Source: Acidicaldus organivorans (GTDB lineage Bacteria > Pseudomonadota > Alphaproteobacteria > Acetobacterales > Acetobacteraceae). From it: DNA of 5,853 nucleotides. Numbering within the stretch: the stretch's first letter is position 1; each line of letters starts with the position of its first letter. Location: the NCBI GenBank assembly GCA_000759655.1, contig KN174006.1, positions 1 to 5,853 on the forward strand. Reading direction: 5' to 3'. Shown here one piece after another: positions 1 through 5,818 of this stretch. The notes below the pieces were generated by a model, which saw nothing but the letters and a program-made list of their open reading frames with translations, searched no databases and was not told the DNA's origin. The position numbers and the translations under genes are program-made.

Positions 1-26
1 GCGGAAAGGGGGTGCGGAACGGGGGG

Positions 27-1271
27 TTACGTGGTGATTTTGGCCGGAGCGCGGCGGCAGCCATGCCCCCCCTCGGCCCCGTGCAGGTGATGGCAGGCGG
101 GACGGGCGGCGAGCGCCGGATGGCCAGGCTTGCCGGAAAGCCGGGCGGCGGGGAGGCGCTCTGCGGCATGAAGCGAATGATGGGATGCCGCGCCGGGGGC
201 AGGCGGGACATAGGCCACGGCGCGCAGCGCCCGGGCGGCGTGATGCCGCGGGTGATAGGCGGCGAGCGTCGCGGCATGCGCGGCGGGAATGAAGCTCCGC
301 TCGTTGCGGGCGATGACGAGGCCGGATCCGGGCACGCCGAGCATGGCGAAGCCCTGGTCGAGAAGGGCCATCATGTGCTGGTCCCGCTCGAAGTTGGAGC
401 CGGCGCCGAGCACCACGCCGATGAGGCGTACATTGCCCCGCACCGCGCTGGTGACAAGATTGTGTCCTGCGGCTTCGGTATAGCCGGTCTTGATGCCATC
501 CGCGCCTTCATAGGAGGTGAGCAGGTGGTCGTGATTGGGGATGAGGCGGCCACGGAAGACGAAACGGGGCACCGAGAAATAGCGGTATTGCTCGGGGAAG
601 TCCTGGATCAGGTGGCGGGCGAGGATGGCGAGGTCGCGTGCCGTCGTCACCTGTTCGGGATTGGGCAGGCCCGAGGCGTTGCGGAACGTGGTGTGGGTCA
701 TGCCGAGCGCGCGGGCGCGCAGCGTCATCATCTGGGCGAAGCGCTCTTCCGAACCGCCGAGCCGTTCGGCGAGGGCGGCGGCGGCGTCATTGGCCGATTT
801 GGTGACGAGGGCGAGGATCGCTTCCTCGACGGTGATGCGCATGCCGGGACGGAGCCCGAGCTTGGAAGGCTCCTGGGCGGCGGCGTGGGCGGAGACGATG
901 ATCGGCGAGGTGGCGCTGATCCGGTGATCGCGCAGCGCCTCGAAGGTGAGGTAAAGGGTCATCATCTTGGTGAGGCTCGCCGGATAGCGCGGCGCATCCG
1001 GGTTGGCGGCCTCCAGCACCCGGCCGGTCGCCGCATCGACCACGATGGAGGCGTAGCGGGCCGAGCCCACCTGGGCGTGCGCGGCGGGAACGGGGAAAAG
1101 AAAGAGGAGCAGAAGCGGCAGGAGGAGGGCGAGTCGTGTCCAAGACGGAAATGAAGGAGAAGAGGACGGAGACAGGGACGGCGCTCGCCCCCCACTCCCT
1201 CGCGCGTGCTTAAGGAGGGGCAAGCGGCGCCGCGTCTTGGTACGCTCGATTCGTGCGGTGCTGCCCTCCAT
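27..1271 (-). CDS. Exported D-alanyl-D-alanine carboxypeptidase (peptidase S11, PBP5 family) with His-rich tail
   Basis: This 414-residue serine DD-peptidase should trim the terminal D-Ala from peptidoglycan pentapeptides in the periplasm. All three penicillin-binding motifs are present in order and at PBP5-like spacing: SLTK at 99-102 (nucleophile S99, K102), SAN at 159-161 and KTG at 261-263. The ATG is preceded by AAAGGAGGA with a 6-nt gap, so the start is well supported. It leaves an unusually long, Arg/Ser/Pro-rich n-region of about 45 residues before a Leu-rich hydrophobic core (about 47-60) and a likely signal peptidase I site after AHA (64-66). The catalytic domain spans about 70-320. 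No PBP5-type C-terminal beta domain or amphipathic membrane anchor is recognisable. Instead, residues 330-414 are rich in Ala, Pro and His (12 His between 332 and 403, plus Cys393 and Cys405). Codon use stays coding-like there, so a frameshift is unlikely. The gene is divergent from the phasin. Family assignment is firm; the exact paralogue (DacA, DacC, DacF) cannot be told. Confidence 0.93.
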   Translation of the reverse strand: MEGSTARIERTKTRRRLPLLKHARGSGGRAPSLSPSSSPSFPSWTRLALLLPLLLLFLFPVPAAHAQVGSARYASIVVDAATGRVLEAANPDAPRYPASLTKMMTLYLTFEALRDHRISATSPIIVSAHAAAQEPSKLGLRPGMRITVEEAILALVTKSANDAAAALAERLGGSEERFAQMMTLRARALGMTHTTFRNASGLPNPEQVTTARDLAILARHLIQDFPEQYRYFSVPRFVFRGRLIPNHDHLLTSYEGADGIKTGYTEAAGHNLVTSAVRGNVRLIGVVLGAGSNFERDQHMMALLDQGFAMLGVPGSGLVIARNERSFIPAAHAATLAAYHPRHHAARALRAVAYVPPAPGAASHHSLHAAERLPAARLSGKPGHPALAARPACHHLHGAEGGHGCRRAPAKITT

Positions 1272-1277
1272 GCGCTC

Positions 1278-1286
1278 TCCTCCTTT
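1278..1286 (-). promoter_or_regulatory. Shine-Dalgarno site of the carboxypeptidase gene
   Basis: Read on the minus strand this is AAAGGAGGA, ending 6 nt before the ATG at 1271-1269. It is a near-perfect anti-16S match. It decides the start in favour of the long n-region before the signal peptide rather than a shorter non-ATG start. Confidence 0.8.
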
Positions 1287-1508
1287 CCCCGACGCTCGGC
1301 GAGAGTAAGCAAAGCGCCCCCGCCCTGTCTAGACCGTTCTTCCCGCCAACCCAACGGCTTTTGAATAGTTTACCGCCAATTCTTAAAAAAACGATAAAGA
1401 ATGTAGAAAATGTGATACCCCCTCCCTTTTTTCTCCTCGGCATCTCCGCGCCGCGCCGGGGCGTGCGGCCCCTCCGGCTCATGACGCGGACAATAACTTG
1501 ATTCTCAT

Positions 1509-1567
1509 CGTGATTTTTTATTCACGGCGGCGACGCCCTTGGGGCTCACAAGAGAGTGATGATTCAC
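1509..1567. repeat. Pair of GTGA/TCAC inverted repeats with a repeated ATTCACGRCG half
   Basis: The first element is CGTGA (1509-1513), an 8-nt AT-rich gap, and TCACG (1522-1526). The second is GTGA (1556-1559), a 4-nt gap and TCAC (1564-1567). The right halves repeat as ATTCACGGCG (1520-1529) and ATTCACGACG (1562-1571), with starts 42 bp apart, close to four helical turns. This could be a paired operator for an unknown regulator, but the units are short and chance is possible. Confidence 0.3.
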
Positions 1568-1601
1568 GACGCCTGTATTTTTTGCGACGCACAAATTTCC
1601 C

Positions 1602-1630
1602 TTGACTCTCTCTATCACCCTATCTACATC
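1602..1630 (+). promoter_or_regulatory. Candidate sigma-70 promoter of the phasin gene
   Basis: TTGACT at 1602-1607 matches the -35 consensus at five of six positions. A 17-bp spacer leads to TACATC at 1625-1630, which is a weak -10 (three of six). Transcription would start near 1637, giving a leader of about 70 nt before the ATG at 1708. The position directly before the PhaR-like dyad makes biological sense. The -10 is poor, so confidence is moderate. Confidence 0.4.
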
Positions 1631-1634
1631 GTTT

Positions 1635-1651
1635 TTGCTGCGGTGCAGCAA
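1635..1651. promoter_or_regulatory. PhaR-type operator dyad in front of the phasin gene
   Basis: The sequence TTGCTGCGGTGCAGCAA is a perfect 7-bp inverted repeat around a 3-nt centre. Its core, CTGC-GGT-GCAG (1638-1648), fits the CTGC-N3-GCAG pattern known for PhaR, the repressor that senses polyhydroxyalkanoate granules in alphaproteobacteria such as Rhodobacter sphaeroides. The centre lies 65 bp before the phasin start codon and overlaps the predicted transcription start, as expected for repression. The dyad is seen directly; the regulator is inferred. Confidence 0.6.
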
Positions 1652-1707
1652 GAGATGCGGCGAGAGTGGTTCGAGCGGCACGCACCGATTCCGACGAGGA
1701 CATCCCC

Positions 1708-2223
1708 ATGGCAGTCAAAGCGAAAACTTCTCAGCCGGCCGAGGCGGCAGCCGTTACGGCCCAGCCCGCGCCGGCAGAGTCTGCCCCGGCCCCAGCCGAG
1801 GCCGAGGCCCGCGTTTCCCCCACCCCTTCCCCCAAAAAGGAGTTCCCGATGAAAGAGCAGATGGACAAGATGATGAAGGCGACCGAGGAGCTCGTCTCCT
1901 TCGGTCAGGGCAATCTCGAGGCGATCATCAAGTCGAACCAGATCCTGGTCCAGGGTCTGCAGGACCTCTCGCGCCAGACGATGGCCGCTGCCCAGGCGCA
2001 GTTCGAGGAGGCGGTCGCCGTTTTCAAGGCGCTGCCCAGCGTGAAGTCGGTGAAGGAGGCGATGGACCTCCAGGCTTCCCTCACCCGCAACGCCTTCGAG
2101 AAGTCGGTGGCCGAGACCTCCCGTCTCACCGACGCCTCCTTCAAGCTCGCCGAGCAGGTGACCGCGCCGCTGGTGGCCCGCCTCACCGCGGCGGTGGACA
2201 AGTTCGGCAAGTTCACCGCCTGA
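1708..2223 (+). CDS. phaP: Phasin family protein (polyhydroxyalkanoate granule-associated)
   Basis: Phasins coat polyhydroxyalkanoate storage granules in the cytoplasm and control their size and number. This 171-residue product has a low-complexity Ala/Pro/Glu-rich N-terminus (about 8-45) followed by an amphipathic helical core (about 48-170). The core shows typical phasin_2-type signatures: FGQGNLEAIIKSNQ (65-78), QDLSRQ (85-90), VKSVKEAMDLQASLTRNAFEK (112-132) and LTDASFKLAEQVTAPL (140-155). It has no Cys, signal peptide or membrane segment. The chosen ATG has GAGGA (1696-1700) 7 nt upstream. An in-frame ATG at codon 48 has an even better site, so a 124-residue core form is plausible. A GTG extension at 1666 is unlikely because it lacks a ribosome site and would run back close to the operator dyad. 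A PhaR-like operator lies upstream and an intrinsic terminator downstream, so it is probably monocistronic. Family call is strong. Confidence 0.9.
   Translation: MAVKAKTSQPAEAAAVTAQPAPAESAPAPAEAEARVSPTPSPKKEFPMKEQMDKMMKATEELVSFGQGNLEAIIKSNQILVQGLQDLSRQTMAAAQAQFEEAVAVFKALPSVKSVKEAMDLQASLTRNAFEKSVAETSRLTDASFKLAEQVTAPLVARLTAAVDKFGKFTA
1834..1851 (+). promoter_or_regulatory. Internal ribosome binding site and ATG within the phasin gene
   Basis: AAAAAGGAG (1834-1842) lies 6 nt before an in-frame ATG at 1849-1851, which is codon 48 of the phasin. It is stronger than the site for the first ATG and falls exactly where the low-complexity N-terminus ends and the phasin core begins. It either marks the true start or allows two forms of the protein. 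The reading of this stretch as Lys-Lys-Glu is also compatible with chance. Confidence 0.5.
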
Positions 2224-2279
2224 ACGAAGCCCATCCCGAACCCGGGGCGGATTCCTCCCTCCGCTCCGGTGCATGGAAG

Positions 2280-2308
2280 ACCCGCGAGGCCCTCCCTCGC
2301 GGGTTTTT
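2280..2308 (+). terminator. Intrinsic terminator after the phasin gene
   Basis: A perfect 10-bp stem pairs ACCCGCGAGG (2280-2289) with CCTCGCGGGT (2295-2304) around a 5-nt loop (CCCTC). It is followed at once by TTTT (2305-2308). It starts 57 nt after the phasin stop codon. On the minus strand the same hairpin is not followed by a U-run, so it is a weaker stop for the convergent otnC-like transcript. Confidence 0.9.
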
Positions 2309-2353
2309 CGTTGGCAAACGGTCTTTTCCGCTCCCCCGCCTCTCCCGCTTTCA

Positions 2354-3001
2354 TCAGCCGCCGAAACGGCGCTCGAGCTCGGCGATCTCCGCCACGCCGA
2401 GCGTGCGATAGGCGCTCCCCCGCAGGAGGAGAAAAAGCTTGGCCGCCTCTTCGAGCTCTTCCGCCGCGGCCACCGCATCGGCGAGCGTCTTTCCCGACAC
2501 CACCGGGCCGTGATTGGCGAGCAGCACGGCGCGCGCGCCCCGCGCAGCTTCGGCGATCGCCGCCCCCATCGCCGGATCCCCCGGCGCGAAATAGGGAAGG
2601 AGCGGCAGGCGGCGCCCAATCCGCATCACGAAATAGGGCGTGATCGGCGGAATGGGTGCGAGCGGATCGACCCCTTCGAGCGCCGCCACCGCGGTCGCCA
2701 TCGTCGAGTGGAGATGCACCACCGCGCCCGCCTCGGGCCGCGTCTCATAGAAGGCGCGGTGCATGAAAACTTCCTTGGAGGGGGGATCTCCCGCAACGGG
2801 GCGGAACGCGGCATCGAGCCGGCTCAACCGCGCCGGGTCAAGAAAACCGAGCGAGGAATTGGTCGGGGTGATGAGGTAGCCATCCTCGAGGCGGACACTG
2901 ATATTGCCCGCCGTCCCCACCGCATAGCCCCGCTGGAACAGCGAGGCGGCGAACCGCACCATCGCCGTCCGCGCCTCGCCTTCGTCTGGATACGTGCTCA
3001 C
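2354..3001 (-). CDS. otnC: Class II aldolase-family protein, probable 3-oxo-tetronate 4-phosphate decarboxylase (OtnC/YgbL-like)
   Basis: OtnC decarboxylates 3-oxo-tetronate 4-phosphate to dihydroxyacetone phosphate in catabolism of four-carbon acid sugars. This 215-residue cytoplasmic protein has the usual size of the class II aldolase/adducin fold. The Zn site is intact: E77 (in SKEV), H96 and H98 (in HLHS) and H164 (in LANHGP). AGNIS (31-35) is the phosphate-binding loop. LITPTNSSLGFLDPARLSRL (43-62), PPITPYFVMRIG (118-129) and EELEEAAKLFLLLR (181-194) resemble OtnC more than fuculose- or ribulose-phosphate aldolases. I chose the GTG at 3001 because GAGGAGG (3008-3014) lies 6 nt upstream. 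Longer in-frame starts overlap the preceding gene. It ends in tandem TGA TGA stops. It follows the outer-membrane factor by 56 bp. The usual kinase (otnK), isomerase (otnI) and dehydrogenase partners are absent from the window, so the substrate is inferred from family only. Another class II aldolase specificity is possible. Confidence 0.82.
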   Translation of the reverse strand: MSTYPDEGEARTAMVRFAASLFQRGYAVGTAGNISVRLEDGYLITPTNSSLGFLDPARLSRLDAAFRPVAGDPPSKEVFMHRAFYETRPEAGAVVHLHSTMATAVAALEGVDPLAPIPPITPYFVMRIGRRLPLLPYFAPGDPAMGAAIAEAARGARAVLLANHGPVVSGKTLADAVAAAEELEEAAKLFLLLRGSAYRTLGVAEIAELERRFGG

Positions 3002-3007
3002 CCCATG

Positions 3008-3014
3008 CCTCCTC
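3008..3014 (-). promoter_or_regulatory. Shine-Dalgarno site deciding the GTG start of the otnC-like gene
   Basis: On the minus strand this reads GAGGAGG, 6 nt before GTG (3001-2999). An ATG at 3006-3004 is only 1 nt from the site and is followed after one codon by TGA, which overlaps the GTG. The ATG therefore cannot start the gene. Confidence 0.7.
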
Positions 3015-3021
3015 AGCCAGG

Positions 3022-3045
3022 CTCCGCCGGATGCGCCCGGCGGAG
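3022..3045 (-). other. Intercistronic hairpin between outer-membrane factor and otnC-like genes
   Basis: CTCCGCCGG and CCGGCGGAG form a perfect 9-bp, nearly all-GC stem around a 6-nt loop. It occupies the middle of the 56-bp gap, just after the efflux gene stop and 7 nt before the Shine-Dalgarno site of the next gene. No U-tract follows, so it is not a standard intrinsic terminator. It could protect upstream mRNA from 3' decay, mark a processing site or modulate translation of the downstream gene. Confidence 0.6.
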
Positions 3046-3057
3046 ACGGAGCGGAGA

Positions 3058-4545
3058 CTAGTTCTGTTTGTAGGGGTTCGAGAAGCCCTCCTTGAGCGGA
3101 TCGAGGGTCAGCGTCTGATCGGGGGTGGGCAGATCGGCCGTGCTCCAGCCGCCACCCAGGGCGCGGACCAGATCGACATTGGCCTGCAGGCGGCGGGTCT
3201 GCACCTGGATCGCCGAGACCTGGCTGTTGAGCCACTGGATGTCGTCCACCACCACGTCGAGGTAGTTGGTGCCGCCTTCGACGAAGAGCGAGGTGGCGAG
3301 TTGCAGGGCGCGCCCGGCATCCTGCACCGCTTCGGTGATCTGCTCGAATTCCTGGCCAAGGTTATTGAGGAGAGCGAGATCGTCCTCCACTTCCTGGAAA
3401 GCCTCCAGCACGGTGGCCCGGTATTGATCGACCGCCTCGCGCAACCTCGCATAGGCCTGCGCCTCGGCGCCACGCCGGTAGCCACCCTCGAAGAGAGGCA
3501 GAAGGAATTGCGGCCCCACCGTCCAGTAGCTGAGGGGGGCCATGAGCAAGGTCTGAACCGCCCCGTCATTCTCATAGCCATAGACGGCGCCGAGATTGAG
3601 AACGGGGAAAAACGCCGCCTTGGTCACCCCGATATCCTCATTGGCTGCCGCGACCAGCCGCTCGGCGGCGGCGATGTCGGGCCGGCGCTGCAAAAGATCG
3701 GAGGCGAGCCCGGTCGGGATCTGGGGGACCGGGATCGACACCACCTTGGGGGCGATGGAGAACTGGGACGCGGGCACGCCGACGAGAGCGGCGATGGCGT
3801 GTTCGACCAGGGCGCGCGAGGCGCGCACGTCCGATTCTTCGGCCTCGGCCTGCTCCAGCACCGTCTTGGCCTCGGCGATGTCGAGACCGGAGGCGATCTG
3901 GCCCTGATAGCGGTTGGAGACGATCGCCACGCCCTGGCGGTAGTCCTCGACGGCGCGATGGATGACGTCGAGCTCGGCATCGAGCCCACGCAGCAGCATG
4001 TAATTGCTGGCAAGCTGCGCCTGCAGGCTGAGCTGGGCATTCACCAGGAGCGCCGCCGCGGCCTGCGCGTTGTATTTGGCGATCTTCACCTGATCATGGA
4101 GCTGGTTCCAGAGATCGACCTCATAGCCCGCTCCGGCGCCGATATTGTTCAGCCCATACTGGTTGGGCTGGTTCTGGCCGCGCAAAGGGGCCTTGGCCGA
4201 TTGGCGGTTGGCGGTGAAGGGCGCGCCCGTCGAGAGGAAGGGGAACAGGACCGAGTTGACCTGCGCCACCACCGCCCGCGCCGAGTCGTAATGGGCGACC
4301 GCCGCCTGGATGGTGGGGTTGGCCTGGTTGAGCCGATCCTCGAGCCGGTCGAGGGTGTCGTCATGGTAGATCTTCCACCAGGCCCCCTTGGGGATGGTGT
4401 CCTTGGGATTGGCGGGCTGCCAGACGCCGACCTCCTTGTAGGAGGCGGGAACGGCGACGATCGGAGCCTGGTATTTGGGCGCGAAGTCGGTGCATCCGGC
4501 GAGGAGGGCTGCGCCGGCGGCAAGCAGGGCGAGCTTGCGTCTCAT
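3058..4545 (-). CDS. Efflux outer-membrane factor, NodT/OprM family lipoprotein
   Basis: This is the TolC-like exit duct of a tripartite RND efflux pump, forming a trimeric channel through the outer membrane and periplasm. The 495-residue product begins with a lipoprotein signal: MRRK, a hydrophobic stretch (5-16) and the lipobox LAGC (15-18), with Cys18 the likely lipidated residue. The two OEP repeats are visible at about 56-255 and 278-465. Hallmarks are WNQL (146-149), LLRGLDAELDVIHRAVE (184-200), LLQRRPDIAAAERLVAAAN (284-302) with GVTKAAFFPVL (306-316), FEGG (352-355), FQEVEDDLALL (383-393) and the closing ALGGGW (462-467). Its ATG overlaps the stop of the adaptor gene as ATGA, so translation is probably coupled. 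Length is normal for the family and no damage is seen. The exported substrate cannot be read from sequence. Confidence 0.95.
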   Translation of the reverse strand: MRRKLALLAAGAALLAGCTDFAPKYQAPIVAVPASYKEVGVWQPANPKDTIPKGAWWKIYHDDTLDRLEDRLNQANPTIQAAVAHYDSARAVVAQVNSVLFPFLSTGAPFTANRQSAKAPLRGQNQPNQYGLNNIGAGAGYEVDLWNQLHDQVKIAKYNAQAAAALLVNAQLSLQAQLASNYMLLRGLDAELDVIHRAVEDYRQGVAIVSNRYQGQIASGLDIAEAKTVLEQAEAEESDVRASRALVEHAIAALVGVPASQFSIAPKVVSIPVPQIPTGLASDLLQRRPDIAAAERLVAAANEDIGVTKAAFFPVLNLGAVYGYENDGAVQTLLMAPLSYWTVGPQFLLPLFEGGYRRGAEAQAYARLREAVDQYRATVLEAFQEVEDDLALLNNLGQEFEQITEAVQDAGRALQLATSLFVEGGTNYLDVVVDDIQWLNSQVSAIQVQTRRLQANVDLVRALGGGWSTADLPTPDQTLTLDPLKEGFSNPYKQN

Positions 4546-5780
4546 TTTCCGGCCTCGGAGAGTTGCTCTTTCTTCGCCGCGGGGGCACCCTTCTTCTCGT
4601 CCTCGCCTGCAACGCGCACCAGATCGCCATTGGAGAGCGAGTCGGGGGGCGAGTTGATGACGATGTCACCCTCCTTGAGCCCGGCGATGATATCGACGTC
4701 CTTGCCGAGATCGAGCCCGACCTTCACGTCGCGCAGGATGGCGCGGTGATGTTCCTGATCGAGCACCGCCACTTGCAGCCCGTTCTGCTGGAAGATCAGC
4801 GCGCTCACCGGGATGCGGAAGCTCGAGGGCGGCGGCGGCAGCTTGAAATCGACATTGGCATAGGTGCCAGGCTGCAGCTTGCCGTCCGGATTGTCGGCCC
4901 AGAGCTCGACGAGCAGGGTGCGTGAGTCGGGGCTCACCGCGTTCGCCGTGGTCATCAGCTTGGCGGGGAAAGTCTCCTCGGGGTGGCCGGGGAGGGTCAG
5001 CACCGCATCCATCCCTTCGCGGATGCGCGGGATATATTGCTGCGGGATGCGCACATAGACCCGCATCTTGTGGATGTCAGCCACGGTGAAGAGCTCGGGC
5101 GTCGGCCCGCTGCCCGCGTTGACCAGCGCCCCGATATCGGTGCGGCGGGCGGTGACCACGCCGTCGAAGGGGGCGACGATCTTCTTGAAGCCTTCGAGCG
5201 CCTCGAGCCGCGCCACATTGGCCTGCGCCTGGGCCACCACCGCGTGCTTGGCCTCGGCGTCATAGGCCTTCACATCGGCGTTCTCGCGCGAGACCGAATC
5301 GGAGGCGAGCAGCTTTTTCCAGCGTTCGGCGGTGATGTCGGCGAGTTTCTGATCGGCGATGGCCCGCGCGAGCGCCGCCTTGGCCTCGGCGTATTGCTCG
5401 TCGAGATCCGGCGTGTCGATCTCGGCGAGCAGTTCGCCGGTCTTCACCTTGGCGCCGATGTCCTTGTACCACATTTTGACGTAGCCATTGACCCGGGCAT
5501 AGATCGGCGCCTCGTACCAGGCCTCCACGTCACCGGGGAGGATGAGGTCCTCGGTCTTGGTGTTGGGGATGGGCTTGATCGTCACCACGGTCGGGATCGC
5601 CGCCTGCTCGGTCGCCACGACGAGTTCGGCTTCCGCCTTCTTGCGCTCGAGGATGCCGCTCACGCCGAGCCCGACCGCGCCGGCGAGGAAAAGCAGGCCG
5701 AAAATGAGCGGCCCGCGCCCCCGGCGGGGCGGGGGTGATCCGGTGGAAGAAGGAGAGGAATGCGCGCCGTGCTGTTCCAT
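4542..5780 (-). CDS. RND efflux periplasmic adaptor (HlyD/MexE-like membrane fusion protein)
   Basis: This protein bridges an inner-membrane RND transporter to the outer-membrane factor. The 412-residue product has a basic, Pro/Ser-rich cytosolic start (1-23), one hydrophobic segment (about 24-42) that anchors it in the inner membrane, and no lipobox. It then has a split lipoyl domain: EAPIYARVNGYVKMWYKDIG (90-109) to GELLAEIDTPDLDEQ (115-129), and KIVAPFDGVVTARRTDIG (200-217). Between them lies an alpha-helical hairpin (about 130-198). A beta-barrel (about 225-315) and a membrane-proximal domain (about 320-392) follow, then a short Lys/Glu/Ala tail. I chose the ATG at 5780 because GGGAG lies 5 nt upstream. 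An ATG at 5837 would add 19 polar residues and has no good site. The gene overlaps the outer-membrane factor by 4 nt. No transporter gene lies between them, so the pump gene is probably upstream, outside the window. Confidence 0.95.
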   Translation of the reverse strand: MEQHGAHSSPSSTGSPPPRRGRGPLIFGLLFLAGAVGLGVSGILERKKAEAELVVATEQAAIPTVVTIKPIPNTKTEDLILPGDVEAWYEAPIYARVNGYVKMWYKDIGAKVKTGELLAEIDTPDLDEQYAEAKAALARAIADQKLADITAERWKKLLASDSVSRENADVKAYDAEAKHAVVAQAQANVARLEALEGFKKIVAPFDGVVTARRTDIGALVNAGSGPTPELFTVADIHKMRVYVRIPQQYIPRIREGMDAVLTLPGHPEETFPAKLMTTANAVSPDSRTLLVELWADNPDGKLQPGTYANVDFKLPPPPSSFRIPVSALIFQQNGLQVAVLDQEHHRAILRDVKVGLDLGKDVDIIAGLKEGDIVINSPPDSLSNGDLVRVAGEDEKKGAPAAKKEQLSEAGK

Positions 5781-5818
5781 GGTCTCTCCCGCTCGCCTTG
5801 TCCCTGTCGCTTGCTGAT

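Larger units (their letters stand above)
1272..1707. other. Divergent intergenic region between carboxypeptidase and phasin genes
   Basis: This 436-bp region has no convincing gene. It is clearly more AT-rich than its surroundings between about 1357 and 1425 and between 1495 and 1640. It contains A and T runs near 1384-1390 and 1514-1519, short inverted repeats at 1509-1526 and 1556-1567, a small palindrome at 1583-1591, a candidate promoter at 1602-1630 and a PhaR-like operator at 1635-1651. Promoters for both divergent genes should lie here. For the minus-strand carboxypeptidase I could not pick a -35/-10 pair I trust. A weaker plus-strand pair (TTGAAT at 1361-1366, 17-bp spacer, TAAAAA at 1384-1389) is also possible. 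Short open frames here lack ribosome binding sites and family resemblance. Confidence 0.6.

Noticed and set aside
27..300. Frameshift in the carboxypeptidase explaining the odd tail
   Set aside because: Third positions stay G/C-rich in the same frame up to the stop, and no other frame shows a recognisable PBP5 C-terminal domain.
12..1154. 380-codon plus-strand open frame opposite the carboxypeptidase gene
   Set aside because: Gly/Arg/Glu-rich antisense shadow caused by G/C third-position bias; no ribosome site or family resemblance, and the minus strand carries a complete S11 peptidase.
1200..1240. Twin-arginine export signal (TRRR) in the carboxypeptidase
   Set aside because: The arginines lie about 30 residues before the hydrophobic core and lack the S-R-R-x-F-L-K context; a Sec signal with the AHA cleavage site fits better.
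1384..1436. A-run and T-run in the intergenic region as a terminator
   Set aside because: There is no GC-rich stem next to the T-run at 1427-1432, and no gene ends here.
1556..1852. Small plus-strand open frame overlapping the phasin start
   Set aside because: Shifted frame relative to the phasin, no ribosome site, Pro/Arg-rich shadow composition.
2354..3235. Longer 293-residue version of the otnC-like protein
   Set aside because: The additional N-terminus overlaps the end of the outer-membrane factor and has no family similarity; the GTG at 3001 has an ideal Shine-Dalgarno site and yields the normal family length.
3031..4749. 572-codon plus-strand open frame opposite the outer-membrane factor and the adaptor end
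   Set aside because: Spans two real genes antisense, with an atypical composition and no recognisable domain; long antisense frames are expected in GC-rich DNA.
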